From Eudorina sp. 2006-703-Eu-15 (lineage: Eukaryota > Chlorophyta > Chlorophyceae > Chlamydomonadales > Volvocaceae): a stretch of 64,000 nt of DNA. Positions within the stretch are counted from its first letter, which is position 1, and the number at the start of each line of letters is the position of its first letter. The notes beneath the pieces were generated by a model. It did no database searches. It was not told the origin of the DNA and was given only the letters and a program-made list of their open reading frames with translations. Positions 10,287 to 22,391 of the stretch are shown here, piece after piece. The stretch lies in assembly GCA_003117195.1 (NCBI GenBank), contig BDSI01000064.1, positions 1 to 64,000 of the forward strand, given 5' to 3'. The position numbers were made by a program, and so were the translations under genes.

Positions 10287-11763
10287 CGAACGGCTGCACG
10301 GGTCTCGTTGTGCCTGGTGTTTGCTCTTGGGAAGCTGCTGCGGTGGGTTCCACGCTCCGCAGGTGGGGGGGGAGAGTTGTTTCGGGCAGGTCGCACAGGT
10401 CGAGGCACTGGCTGAGAACCCATCGTCTGTCGTCATCGAACCCATCTTGGTCCGCGGGTGCGCTCTTCCCCTCATCCGTCAGTGCCACCGCGGGGTTCTT
10501 GGCTGGGGAGTGTCGCCCGCGCCAGGGCCGAGATCGATCTCGGCCTTGAGGCGCCCTGGCGTGGGGGCGTTCCCGCAGGGGTGTCCTGGGTATTCTGGCG
10601 GCGGCGGGATGATGGCCGTCGTTCGTGGGGCGTTGCCGTGCCTGGGCCCCCGGTCCGTTTGCGCCCGAGCCGCCGCTGGGTCCGGGCTCCGGGGTCCTGG
10701 GTGATCTAGAGAACCGGTCGGTCGTCAGGGCGGGGTCGTGCCCCTGTATGTCGGGATGGTCGCCCGAAGTCCTCCGTTGTTGTATCCACGTATTTAGGTG
10801 GTAGTAAGATCTACCGATTGTTGAGTCGCAGTGTGCTTAAATGCACCAGGTCCGCTGGCTTGCCCTGTTTGGGGTCCCGCCCGTGGGGGGTCCTGGGCAT
10901 GTGCTGGGGCGGGTTAGGGCGGGGCTGCGCCGTTCCTCGCCGTGCTCGCCCAGCTAGCCCCCAGTACTGGGTGTGCCCCCTTCTACGGCGGCCGTTGCCG
11001 CTGCGGGGCGTTCGCTCGGCCCGCCTGCAGGTGGGTCCAGTGTCCCTCCCTGGATGGGGCTCCCTGCGGGGTTGGCCATCGCCTGTCGTCCCTGGCCGGT
11101 AGGGTCGCGGCTGCTTTGGCTGGGGTCGCAGCGGCTGTCGGTGGTGTCGCGGCTGCCGTCGCTGGGGTTGCTGCTGCCGCTGCTGGGGCTGCGGCTGCCG
11201 TTGCGGGGATGGCGGCTGACGCTAGTTGTTGTTGTTGCGCGGGACATTACGACATGACGCATGCGGATTCGTCTCTTAAAGCAGGTCCATTCGTACTTAC
11301 ATCCGTACCCTATTCGTACTCACGCACATACCCTGTACCTAAGCGTCATATAATAACAACATTGATGTGCCGATACCCTAAACCTGATGTTTCCCCACTT
11401 CGCTCCATCGGGGGCATTCATCAAATAGAAACCAGGGGAATCATGCGGATTGGGCGTGGCATGGGAACGAAAAAACATCGGCTCGTCGAATACCGTATGT
11501 ACCAGCAATCCGACAAAAACACACACGCACCAGCAGGGGCGGGTCTCTCGCCAAACAACCCCCGACACACACCCACAACCACGCCCCCTACCCCTTACCC
11601 TCTCTCCCCCCCACACACACAAACACACACACGCGCGCGCCACACGCCGCACGCACTATGTAGTTATGAATCAAGACGAAGAATACGGCAGTTGACGGCA
11701 TCGTCCAAGTCCATCCGTCACCGCCTGCCCTGTCTGCCTGATTCGGCCGGATACCAAACGATG
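10287..11763. other. GC-rich repeat-derived region, no supported gene
   Basis: Open frames on both strands show no recognisable domain. From about 11108 to 11222 there is a degenerate GCTG/GGGGT-type minisatellite that would encode Val-Ala-Ala repeats. Base composition drops sharply at about 11230, where an AT-richer, CA-rich stretch begins (11280-11660). Confidence 0.4.
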
Positions 11764-11880
11764 GTGGCGCCATGGTGGCGTTAGTTCATTTAGGCAGTGT
11801 ATGGTGAGGAAGCCTCGGCTGTCGCCGGGGCTGTCACCGATGACCCGCGGGGTCCGCTGTAACATCCTTAATGATAAAAA
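11764..11880 (+). mobile_element. Very short LINE copy with 8-bp target-site duplication
   Basis: About 110 bp nearly identical to 10110-10218 (only a few differences, such as TTCATT for TTTATT), ending in the shared tail and TTAATGATA. AAACGATG flanks it directly at 11756-11763 and 11881-11888. Severe 5' truncation, a simple-repeat tail and a duplication are the marks of target-primed reverse transcription. Confidence 0.65.
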
Positions 11881-12197
11881 AAACGATGACGGAGATGCGT
11901 TCTGCTCCTGTTGAAGTTGGCTTCCACATACATCGGTCAGGCCGTGCCCAGCTGCCCTGCCCTCGACCCAGCAGCCAGCACCCACCCCTCTCGAGAGTAT
12001 CCCCCCTGCAGCGATCCTCCTCCGATGCCCCCGCCCGTTACCGCACACCAGGCTGCACGGCACCACCACCACCACCACCCCTGCTCCGCCTATCAACTAC
12101 CAACCGCCAACCGCCTGCGTTGTGCCACCGTGCGCGCTGCAAAGCCGCTCCTGCTGCTTTTGGACCCACTGCCAACTCCTCACTGCTGTGACGTACA

Positions 12198-12243
12198 CCG
12201 ATGACCCTCTCGCGGGGTCCGCTGTAACATCCTTAATAATATA
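12198..12243 (+). repeat. LINE 3'-tail remnant
   Basis: ACCGATGACC, then a CTC insertion relative to other copies, then CGCGGGGTCCGCTGTAACAT, CC and TTAATAATATAATA. Confidence 0.6.
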
Positions 12244-12899
12244 ATATACCGCTGCCACTTCCGATTGCCGAACCCGCATGAATCTAGCAGAGCATAGCGG
12301 CCTTCATTGATCTCTAGAATACTGAAATGGGATCGCCTCCGCTAGAGCTCTTACCCCTTTCGTTACCCCTGCCCTAATACTATTTTGATGCCACCACCCC
12401 CACTGCCACCACGACCACCACCACCACAATAGCCGAGCCGTAATGTATCCATCCAATGCTGTGCCGTACACATCACAACCGTACTCGGCTCCTGCTCCCA
12501 TCTGCGCGGGCCAGTCCCCGCACCTCCGCCACATCCAAATGACTTCCCTGATCTGGGCCTATATGTGTGTGTCATCCTTTTTGACGCTAGGTACACACAT
12601 AGTAATGCCACTAATGTTATCGTACATAGCTACATCTGCCCGTACACAGCTACAACCACTCAAGTGCTTTTCATCCTGCTCCCGCTTGTAGCAGTACTGA
12701 CACGCCGTGTCAGTGACGGCGCCTCCTGCCGGCGCCAATCGCTCAACGGCCACAACCTTATTTCGCTTTGTCAGCGAGACCTGCCGTACGTTGTGCCGTA
12801 CCAGCGGGCTGAGAACTTGAATAATTACTTAATATTCCTACCGCGAGGCCCGCCTGCCTGTTAACCAACTGATATCAATCCCCATCCGACCCTCAACCT

Positions 12900-12990
12900 C
12901 ACCACCACCACCACCGCCACCACTCCCACCACTCCCACCACTCCCACCACCCCCACCACTCCCACCACCACGCACCACCACCACCAGCGG
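12900..12990. repeat. CCACCACTC-type tandem repeat
   Basis: Imperfect trinucleotide/9-mer array of CCACCA and CTCCCA units. Confidence 0.75.
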
Positions 12991-13223
12991 AGGACATCAG
13001 AGGAGGCCCGGCGCGGAAGTTACCATGGCACTTGCCCCTGCACGCAGTCCTCGCCCTCTCGCCACTAGGGCCCTTCTTCACTAACCCTCTTCGGATGGCG
13101 GTGCCCGGACGCTAATAAAGTAGTAATAATACCCTTGCAACGTCCCTAAAACAAAATGGAAACCCTGTAGCTTACCGTCCTCGGAGGTGCGCAGCGCACC
13201 CTGGACGAGTATGCGCTCGCCAT

Positions 13224-13272
13224 CCGTCCGTCCGTCCGTCCGTCCGTCCGCGCCGTCCGTCCGCGCCGTCCG
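13224..13272. repeat. (CCGT)n tandem repeat
   Basis: Seven or so CCGT units followed by two CGCCGTCCGT variants, directly beyond the stop codon of the neighbouring minus-strand gene. Confidence 0.8.
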
Positions 13273-13278
13273 CACCAC

Positions 13279-15945
13279 TCACACCGTCGCGCCCCTCGGA
13301 CGTGCTCCTCCGCGACCCGACAGGGGCGGCCGCATCTTGGCACGAAACGCCGCCGTCAGTCGCATGAAGCGCGGCACACAACCGCCACTACCCTGGCTAC
13401 ATCCGCTGCCGTGGCTGCATCCGCCGCTGCGGCTGCTGCGGCTGCTGCGGTCGCTGTCGCATCTATGAAGCGGCAACACCATGCCTGGAGCAGCGGTGGC
13501 GGCGGCGGCGGCGCCGCCGCCGCCGCTGACCAGCTCTCGTTCCATCTGAGCTCGCAACCGCGAGCGGGGCGTCGACGGAGGACCTGCCGCGCGTACCGCC
13601 ACCGCCGCCGCCGACAGTTGGGACGCACGTGTGGCGGGCGCGACCGGAGGGCCGCGCATCGATTTGGACGAACGCTCGCTGCTGGCGGCGCTGGCTATAC
13701 GGCAGACGCTGCCACGGGGCATCGCCGTCGCCGTCGCCGGCGCCGCCATGCCGTTACTCCCGGATGTCCCCCGGGGTGACGCCGGAGAGGGACAGCCGGG
13801 TGATCGTGCCGAAGGCGGCGGCGGCGGCGGCGCCGCTGATCGTGATCTTGTGATGGCCGCTGAGTATGGCAATGACGACGGCGCCGCCGCCGCCACCGTC
13901 GCCGCGGCCGCCGTGCGTTTGGAGTTGCTATGGAGAAGGGCCATTGCCACGAAGCTGTCGCGGGCGGTGGCAGCCACGATCACTGCCGCCGCCGCCGCCG
14001 GAGACTGAGACTGCGCGGCCCCGCTGACAGTGCCGCCGCTGCCGCCGTCGGTGCCGCCGCCGCTACTGCCGCCGCCGTCGCTGCCGCTAGCACATACCCG
14101 GTGCCGGCGTCCGCAAGACGATTGCAGAGGTGTCGTGGGACAGGCGGTGCCGACTGCTGGGACGTCCACGATGGGATACGCGGGCTGGCGGTGGGTCGCC
14201 GTGGCGGCGGCGGCGGTGGCGGCGGCGGATGCCGAGACGGGGACTCGACGCAAAGGTGGTGCGGCCGGCTTTGCCACAGTTCCCCGAGGTATCTCGCTGG
14301 GGAATCTAGAACCGGAACCAGATCCGGATCCGGATCTGAATTTGCGATGGATTCCGTAACTGACGTCGGACAGGGACTTTGACGGCGCCGGCGGGGCCGC
14401 AGCGGCGGCGGCGGCGGCGGCGGCGCCGCCGCCATTGGCCCGCAAGGGGATACCCAACCTCGACGGCGTCGCCGGCCGGTTGGAGGCAGCAGAAGGGGAG
14501 GGAATGCCGGTGGCCGGCAAAGAAACAGATGATGGAGGGGACGGACCTCGGGAGTCGTTATCGTTGCAACGGCTGTCTGCACGATTACCGTTGCCGTTAC
14601 CGTTACCGGAGTCGTTGCCGGCGCCATCAAGACGGCTGCTAGGTCGTGACGTGCGGGCCGGGGTCTGCGCGCGGCTAAGCGGAGATGGAGTTTCCGGGAC
14701 CAGTCGACTTCGCAGCGGCGACGGTGACCGACGACCGGCGTCGACCCATGGGTCAGTGCTGCGCCGAGGTGGCGGCGGCGGCGGCGTCCTGATGATCCCG
14801 GTACGGCTCTCGAGAGACGACGCGGCGACCGGCGGCGCCACCAGAGGCGAGCCGGGCGAGCCGGCGACACCAATGGTGATAGCGGCGGCGGTGGCGGCGG
14901 CTGCGCAAATTAATTTACCATTGTCGTACGACGGCGAAGCGGGACCGTTGCCGTTCGTTTCCGCCCAAGCCCAGCTTCCCGCAAATGGCATTGGTGGCGC
15001 GTCTGCAGCGGCGGCGTCGAGGGCGTCCGTCGGCAGGCGGTCGCAGCCGCCACCCTCGCTGGCGCCACGCCGTACCTCTGCCGTACTGCCGCTGCCGTCG
15101 CTGCCGTTACCGTTGGCGCGGCCGTTTCCGACATCTTCCTTGCCGTTGCATTGGCAGTGCGGTGTGTCGGTTACGAGGGCGACAGGGCCGTGCAGAGCCG
15201 TCGCCGCCACCGCCGTCATTCTTATCGCCGCCGCAGCCGCCGCCACCTCCTGTCCCGCCGCCACGGCCGGGGTACCGCCGGCAAGACTGGTCGCGCTGCT
15301 CAGAAGCGACAGCACCGACGGGCCCTTGGCGGCGGGACCTGAGGACGACGCGGCGCCCCAGTCCGCTGTGATGGCAGCCGCGGCGGCGGCCCAGGTAATG
15401 TGCGGCGGCGGGAGATGCTCGTACAACACCGCCGCATGTCCGTGCGCCGTCGCCAGGGACGAGCCACGCAGGGACGACGTGCGGGGGTTCGAGTCGGGGC
15501 GGCATCGGTGCGTCGGCGATGCCGTGCCGTCGGGAGATGGCGGCGATGCCGCGGCCGCCGCCGCCGTCAACGCCGCCGCCGCCGTCGACATCTTATCAAG
15601 GCTCAGCGATAAAGCTTGTAGGCTGACGGCTTTGAGGCGTGTCGACGAAACAGGCTCGACGGTGGAGGCGGCCACGGAGGGCGACAGTACGGCGGCGCCG
15701 TCTCGTCGATTCGCAGAGATGCAGTCAGCGGCTTTGTCCTCGGCTGGAGACCCATGGGCCTGCGGCAGCTTCGGCGGCGGCGGCGCCGGCAGCGACGGCC
15801 CGGCGCCGCGCGTCATGGCCGCGACCGCCGTCGCCACCGCCGCCGTCACGGATGCCGCTGCGCCGACCGCAAACGCCGTTGCGGCGGCGTAGGCAAGCCC
15901 CGGGGACGGCGGCGGCGGCGGCACAGGCGTTCCTGTCCCTGTCCC

Positions 15946-15983
<38 letters not shown>

Positions 15984-18532
15984 TCGCCGTCGCGGGTCCT
16001 CCAGATGTGGACGCCCAACCTGCGGCGTCATCGCCCCCGGCGCCGAACAAGTACGATTGGTTATGTCGTACATCAAAGCCCAACAGTACGACGACCTCGG
16101 GCCGGCCTCGAGGAGTACGGCGGCTCGTCCCGGGCTGGCTACTGCCAGCGCTGCGGCTACTGTTGGGGCACACCTCCTGTTCCTTCCGCGGCTGCTGCTG
16201 ATGCTGTTGCTGATGATGGTGAGGCTGCTGTTGCTGCTTTGTTCGGGGCGGCAGTAGCAACGGTCGTGAGCTGGGCGACAATGAGCTGGTGGCCGCGGCA
16301 GCGGCGGCGGCGGCCGGAGCGGCGGCGGGAGCGGCGAATCTGCTGCGCGCTAGGCGGGTACGTCCTGTGCCGCAGGCCTGAGCGTCGTACAACTCGCCCT
16401 CAGTGTCAGGTTCGTTGTCAGTTGGCGCGCCGTACAGTCCGTTGGTGTGGAATGTCAGCACACCGGACAGTTGGCGCGACACGCTGCTCGTCAGGCGGTC
16501 TAGGAGCGGCGACGGAATTTGTCCGTCTACTTGCTGCTGCTGCTGCTGCTGCTGGTGATGTAATGGTAACCTGTACGGCAAGGTGTACGGCAAAGGCGCA
16601 TCCGCAACCAAAGACGCCACCCGCGATAACTGCTGTCGCTCGTCCGGGTCTTTGACGTCTGTTTGATGATGCTGATGATTGTGATGAAGATGATGGTGGC
16701 GGTGATGAAGATGATGATCGTGTTGATGAAGCTCCTTGCAGGTGTGCAGGGGTAGCTGCAAGCTCCCCCAACTGGGGTATCGGCTGCACCCGGGCTGCTG
16801 TGGCTGCGGCGGCGGCGGCGGCGGCTGCATCTGAGACGGCTGAGACAACCGCCGCGAGGGTAACCCCCCGTTCCCATCCCCCTCCCCCTCCCCCTTCCCA
16901 TCGCCCTCCTCCCCCTTCCCCTCCCACTCGTCACTGTCGATCGACTCCAACAACTCGCCACGACCCCGCTGCTTCCTCCGTTCCGCCCCACCCTCCCCCT
17001 CTTCCTCCTCCTCGTCGCCCTTCCCCGGAACCCCCTCTGGCGGCCCCTGCCACACCGACGGCGGCGACGGCAGCTGTGACTGCGACATGAGCCACCCCGG
17101 CTCCAGGGGCGGCGGCGGCGGCGGAGGCGACAGCCGCCTCGACGGCGCCAGCTGCGCCTGCGGCTTCCCACGCGACAGCGCCTCCGCTGCCTCCGCCTCC
17201 GCCGCCTCCGCCGCCGCCGCCGGGGGATACCTCTGCTCCTTGTCTCCTTCATCCCGATGTATGAAGGGCGACCAAGAAGCGTCCCGCGCGCTGTCCGCCG
17301 AGGAACGTCTGCGCCCCTTGGGATCACTGCCAATGCAATCGGCGACGTTGATGTTACTGTTACTGCTGTTGTGTTGGTTGTAATTGTTGATGTTGCTGCT
17401 GTTGCTGCTGTTGCCGGGGATGTGATTGGCGCTGCTGTGGATGCTGCTGTGGCCGGGGCCCAGGGCCGGAACCGGTAGCCCGGGGACGCCGTGGAAGGCC
17501 GGTGGTGGCAGGGGTCCAGGGAGTGGCTCCTGGGAGCCATCGCGCTGTAGCAGCATCCGCATCTGGTGCTGCATCTGCATCTGTACCTGCAGCTGCTGGA
17601 CCTGTAGCTGCTGCGCCGCCGTCTGCTGCTGTAGCTGCTGCTGCAACAGCAACTGGCGCTGGGACCCGCCACAGCCCGTGCGGCGGCGCAGGGCGGCGGG
17701 GGTGCGGCTGCGGTGACCGCTGCCGCCGCCGCCGTGGTGACTGCGTAGGTTGGGGTGGCTGTGGTGGTGATTGTTGTTGTGGTGGTGGTGAAGGTGGTGG
17801 TAGAGGTGCGGGCGGTCGAGGCGCTGAGAGCCGTCGCTGTCGCTGTTGGAGAGGGAGGACGAACCGAGGCTGGTCAGGCGCCGCCGGTGGCGGACGGTAC
17901 GGAAGGTACGGCAGCTGCCGGCGCCGGTTATTCGGACCCGTTCCTGCAAGGGGGAAAGAAACGGCAACAACATATCAGCATGTGCGGAGGCGACGTGAAC
18001 GGCAGGCACGGCATACCCAAAGCCTGCCTCCAGAGTAAGACGTGCCATAGGAAGTTGCAACCTCGAAACCCTGAAGCAATACAGAAATCCTGACAACCTT
18101 GCAAAACCTTGTCGTTGACCCATACATTCGTCCATGCGTGCATTCATTCTTAGCGCTCTGCGTTACATTGTACGACGTGAAAGACACGCTTGAATCCACG
18201 ATTTGTCACGGTTGACAAATTGAACTGACCGGGGCCGCTGAATCCGAACCCGATCGCTCCATCGGCGCAGGACCGCTGGCGGCGGCGGCGACAGTGGCAG
18301 TAGCGGCGGCGGCGGCGGCGGGAGGCGGCTGGTGAACCCTGGCGACGGGTGCCGTACTGGCGGTCTGCGCCTGGGCCATCTGCACGCGGCCGTACCCAGA
18401 CTGTACTTGCGGTGGCAGATGCGGGTGGTACGGATGCGGCGGCGGCGGCGGCGGTGGGTAGAAGTACGGCCGCGGACCCAATTGCGAGGAAAGCTCTCCG
18501 CCGCCACTCCCCGTCGGAAGCGCCTGCTGCTG

Positions 18533-18563
<31 letters not shown>

Positions 18564-20504
18564 GGCTGCTGCTGGGGCTCCGGCGGAGGCTGTAGCTGCG
18601 ATGGTTGCAGATCCATCCCCGGCTGTAGCTGAAGCTGTAGCTGCTGCTGTGCCTCTCCCGGCTGCTGCTGTCGCTGCTGCTGTTGCTGCTGCTGCTGCTG
18701 CTTGGATAGCTGCGGCTGAGGCTGATCGATGATGGTGGAGAGTGCCAACGCGAGTGGTGCTAACTGGGCCGGCGGCGACAATGGTGCCTGGCGGAATTCG
18801 ATCCGAGGTTGGGGCGGTGTCATCGGATACGACATGAGCCCGTCCAGCTCGGCCTCCGGACGAGATGGTGGTGGCGGTGGGCAAGATGTCGGTAGCTGGG
18901 CCCGCAGCCGCCACGTCAGCTGCGATTCTGGGTGTAGCTGCTCGGCTTCCGCGTGCTGTGCGTGCTGTGTCTGCTGTGTCTGCTTTGATTGGAACAGGGC
19001 ATGTGACCGGTCCAGCTCCGCCTCCTTGGGATCCTGCTGTTGCAATGCCGGTGCCGCCAGTGACGCCAGTAGTGCCTGAGCTGTCTGCTGGGCAGTCTGC
19101 TGGGCAGTCTGCTGGGCAGTCTGCTGGGCTGCTGGTTGTTGCGGTTGTTGCTCGAGGGCCGCGGATTGTGGCTCCCCTTCCGATGATGATGATGATGATG
19201 ATGATGAGGTGGAGGAGGAGGAGGAGGAAGCTGGAGGCAGCGGCGGTGGCGATATGGACCGCCGGTGGTCGTCCGTGTAGTGGTACAGGAAGGGGTGGTG
19301 GCGGCAGAGGGCTGCCAGCGCGAGCTGTTGCGGCGGTGGGATAGGGTGGAGGGGGTAGCGGAGGGGAGGCGAGGGGCAGAGGACGGGATGGGTGGGCGAC
19401 GAACTGAAAACGTCCAGCAACCGATCAGCAACCGACCAACAACCGATCAGCAACCGACCAGCAACGGTTGCAACCGACCAGGAAACTGTAGAAACGCGCG
19501 CAAAAGATAAGATCCACACGCCGCAATTTCGCCGATTTTGGCTTTGCAATTCCGCCGGGGCCCACAGTCCCGCCCGCGAAATCAACCTAGCTCCAATCAG
19601 AAGCAGGAGGAGGAGGAGGAGGAGGAGGAGGAAGGTTAAAAGTGACAACAGCCCAGGAGCAGGCGGAGGAGGAGCCCTTGTCAGGCGCAAACTCGGCATT
19701 GGTTGCGGCGTGACAGACCGACGAGACCGACAGACACAAAGACACACAGACGCAACCCATTGCGATTGTCTGGGGGACCCTAAGCGGCCACTTCGCGAGG
19801 AGGAGGTTGAGGGTTCCAAAGCCCTGGAAACGGGGGGGGGCAGCGTACCGCCGCGTCGTTGGATTCGGTTGGTTCGTTGGACCTGCGCCGAGGGACGGGG
19901 GCGATGTTGGCGGTCTGGGAGCGGGCGTACTGCGGGGGACCGCCGCTGGGGTGCGCCAAGGCGGCGAAACCGGCGCGTGGCGGGGACTGGGGATGCTGCT
20001 GAGCTGCTGGGGTAGGTGCTTGCGAATCGACTTGGGTTTCTTCTGATTGGGACTGGAGCTGGGATTCGTCGGAATGGCGCTGGGATACTCGGTTTTCAGG
20101 AGGGAGTTGGGACTGCGGACCAGGCTCCGCTGTCGCGACGGACACCTGCGAGAATGGTTAGGAATTCAGGTTGAGATCATTGTGTTGAGGTATTATTGGT
20201 GGCCCAGTTCCATGGCCGTTTGAACCGTCGTCCGTGAAGCATGGCACCCACCGATGATAGAACCTGGTCTGACGATGTTACTTCAGCAGCCCGCTGAAGC
20301 TCACTGCAAAATTATAACACGAGGTTTGTTACGTATTTGAAATGGGGAATGCCGCAAGTCACGGAGAGTGAAACCTCACCGCAACAGAATCCCGCAACGA
20401 CGGTATTGGTAATAATAGCAGGCCGCGCCGCCGAGGGCGCCAGCTGTGACCGCCATTGCAATGACGGCTTTCTCCCATCCAGAAGGACCCTTCCGGGGCG
20501 ACAT
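13279..20504 (-). CDS. Giant low-complexity protein with N-terminal membrane anchor, ~2,077 aa
   Basis: Five exons with closing phases: 20504-20380, 20303-20252, 20145-19849, 19324-18230 and 17943-13279. Exon 1 encodes a short basic start, a hydrophobic segment (AVIAMAVTAGALGGAACYYY) and a basic flank YRRC, a signal-anchor pattern; exon 2 adds ELQRAAEVTSSDQVL. The rest is dominated by Gln, Ala, Pro, His, Ser and Gly runs (four QQTA units near 19087-19130, a poly-Ser run from GAT repeats near 19183, long poly-Ala blocks). Less repetitive islands include LAALCRHHPFLYHYTDDHRR at the start of exon 4, the start of exon 5 (RTFRTVRHRRRLTSLGSSSL), EVVVLLGFDVRHNQSYLFGA, and FMRLTAAFRAKM near the C-terminus. 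I recognise no family; a scaffold or regulatory role would be speculation. The stop at 13279 overlaps a strong GTGAGT donor, so the 3' end is uncertain. Confidence 0.6.
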
Positions 20505-22391
20505 GGATGTCTTCTGTGCAACACGATGGCATGCTAAAACTTCCAAACGTGTTAAAAGTAAGCCAAGAAGTGCTAGTTACGCGATAAATGAATAACCGCT
20601 TATGAAAATCTCCAGTCAAGCGAACGTGAGGCTGATGAAGTTCAGCTTTAAATGTCTGTGCGCTCTTAGTACGTCATAGCAACCACCCTCAACCCAGCCA
20701 GAAGCCGACGCCAAAAGGACATAATTCCTCTTATCCCCCCAAAAAACCCTGTTCTTTTAAATTTATCGTAATTGGAGCTGAAAGGGACTTGCGTAGATCG
20801 CGTCGCAGAGCTACGGGGCAACCGAAAAACGCGCGCCTGTGCCGCGCCTACGCAACAGGACCCACAGTTTCTTCCCAGCGCATGTCCTAAACCGACTTCG
20901 ACTGATTTAAACCTCCGTTGTTTTTATTATTGTAAAAGGTGGCACTGTGTCGTCCTTTCTCAGCTGAAAGAGAGCCGACCGGACCCTACCGATCTCGCCC
21001 CTCCTGCGGCTCCCTTCAACCCTCTTCAGCGCACTCGGTGCCGGAGTACTTCCGTTTACCGAAACGGCCCCCACCTCCTCCTGCCTTCACGGTCCATAAC
21101 TTCATTGTCCTCCACGCGGAGCCCACACCTGCCTCCCATCACAGGATCGTGTGCGGCTGTGCCGGGGCCACCGGAACACCTCATCGGTGTTGGAGGGCCA
21201 CAGAGGCGTCGCCGATGAGGGTGCGGACGGGCCGGGGGGCGTCGCGCAGCATGGAGGCGCGCGAGGGCGGCGAAGGCGTCGAGACCCCATAGGACGGACT
21301 ACGTCCATGAATCTCCAGGAGGTGCCGGCCGTTGCTGGGGAGGAGCGGGCGGGGGTGTGGGTGGGCGGGGGTGTGGCCCGGGTGCACGTCGCCGCGAGCT
21401 CGTCCGGTGTGTGCTTGGCCACCCGGTCTGGGTGCTGGTGGGTCGCTGCACCGGAGCTATGCTGGCGTTCAGCAACGCAGTGGCCAGGGCAAGGATGCCT
21501 GGGGGGTGCTGGGGGTGGGGCGGGGGGTGGGGGGGCCACCCACAAGGTGTGTGAGCGGTGCGAGCAGCAGCGCTACAGGGCCGGCGGTGGCGGCGGCGGA
21601 GGTTCTGCCGTAGGGGAATGCCGCCGGGGCCAGGAGGCTGGGGAGGCTGGGGCGGCTGAACTCCTGCGGTCCTCATCGGCCGTGAGCCGTGTCGATGCGG
21701 GCGATGCTGCTGCTGCAGCGGCGGTGGTGGGGCCGGCGGCGCCCCACGAGCCTCACCCCGCCATACCGCCGCTGGTCCGTCGGGCGGGCTGCCGCTCGTT
21801 CGGATGAAGCCCCCCGCGTTCGCCGCCTCCGGGTTCGCGTCTGCCTCCGCGTCCGCCTCCTCCGCGTTGGACTCCGACTGCTGCTGCTGCTGCTGCGGGT
21901 CCCGCAGAGGGAGGCGGGCAGCGCGCGTGCTGACTGATGAGGCGGCGTCCTGCTGCTGCAGCGGCGTTTACGGCTGCGGTCGCGGTTGCAACTGCAATCT
22001 AGAGAGAAGACGTCCGCGTTCCCTTCGCTGCCACGAGCGGCGCCCCATACGCCTCCCCCTCACCTGCCGCGTCCGAGTGGGCGGCGCCGCCACCGGCGCC
22101 CGAGCCGCTGCCGTATCGCCCTCTTCCACCGCATTCCCCGGCTGCTGTTGCGGCGGCGAGGGCGGTTACGGCTGTGGTGCGGCCGTGAGGCCACACGGAT
22201 AGCCTTACCGCTGCTGGCCACACCGGCCGCTGGCGCGGGCAGGCCGGGTCGCCGGGCGGCGCCCCTGCCCCTGTCCCCCTGCCCCTGCTGTGCATCCGCG
22301 GCAGTGGCCACCGGGCCTCCGCCAGCGGTGACTGCAGCGTGTCATGCGGACGAGGCACAGCAAACGGTGAGGCCACGTCCTGCTGCTGCGG
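20505..22391. other. Upstream region of the long gene, then GC-rich repeat-like DNA
   Basis: 20505-21000 is AT-richer and likely holds the promoter of the minus-strand gene (TTTAAATTTATCG near 20756). From about 21150 the sequence turns GC-rich with open frames on both strands rich in Gly/Ala or Pro/His. It may be the degenerate 5' part of the LINE that ends at 23255, but I see no RT or endonuclease motif. Confidence 0.4.

Larger units (their letters stand above)
11889..13278. other. Non-coding region, 3' flank of the long low-complexity gene
   Basis: Contains one more LINE tail (12198-12243), trinucleotide repeats and a CCGT tandem array, listed separately. Nothing else is supported. A GTGAGT donor just past the stop of the neighbouring gene and a possible acceptor near 13205 leave room for an alternative 3' exon. 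Confidence 0.4.

Noticed and set aside
14435..16655. Long plus-strand open frames (485 and 338 codons) antisense to the giant gene
   Set aside because: They arise from GCN/GGC trinucleotide runs that are open in several frames. The minus-strand frame is longer, in phase with four upstream exons, and has non-repetitive islands.
21102..22391. Overlapping open frames of 100-220 codons on both strands
   Set aside because: No recognisable domain; Pro/His or Gly/Ala composition expected from GC-rich repeat DNA. At most the degraded 5' part of the nearby LINE.
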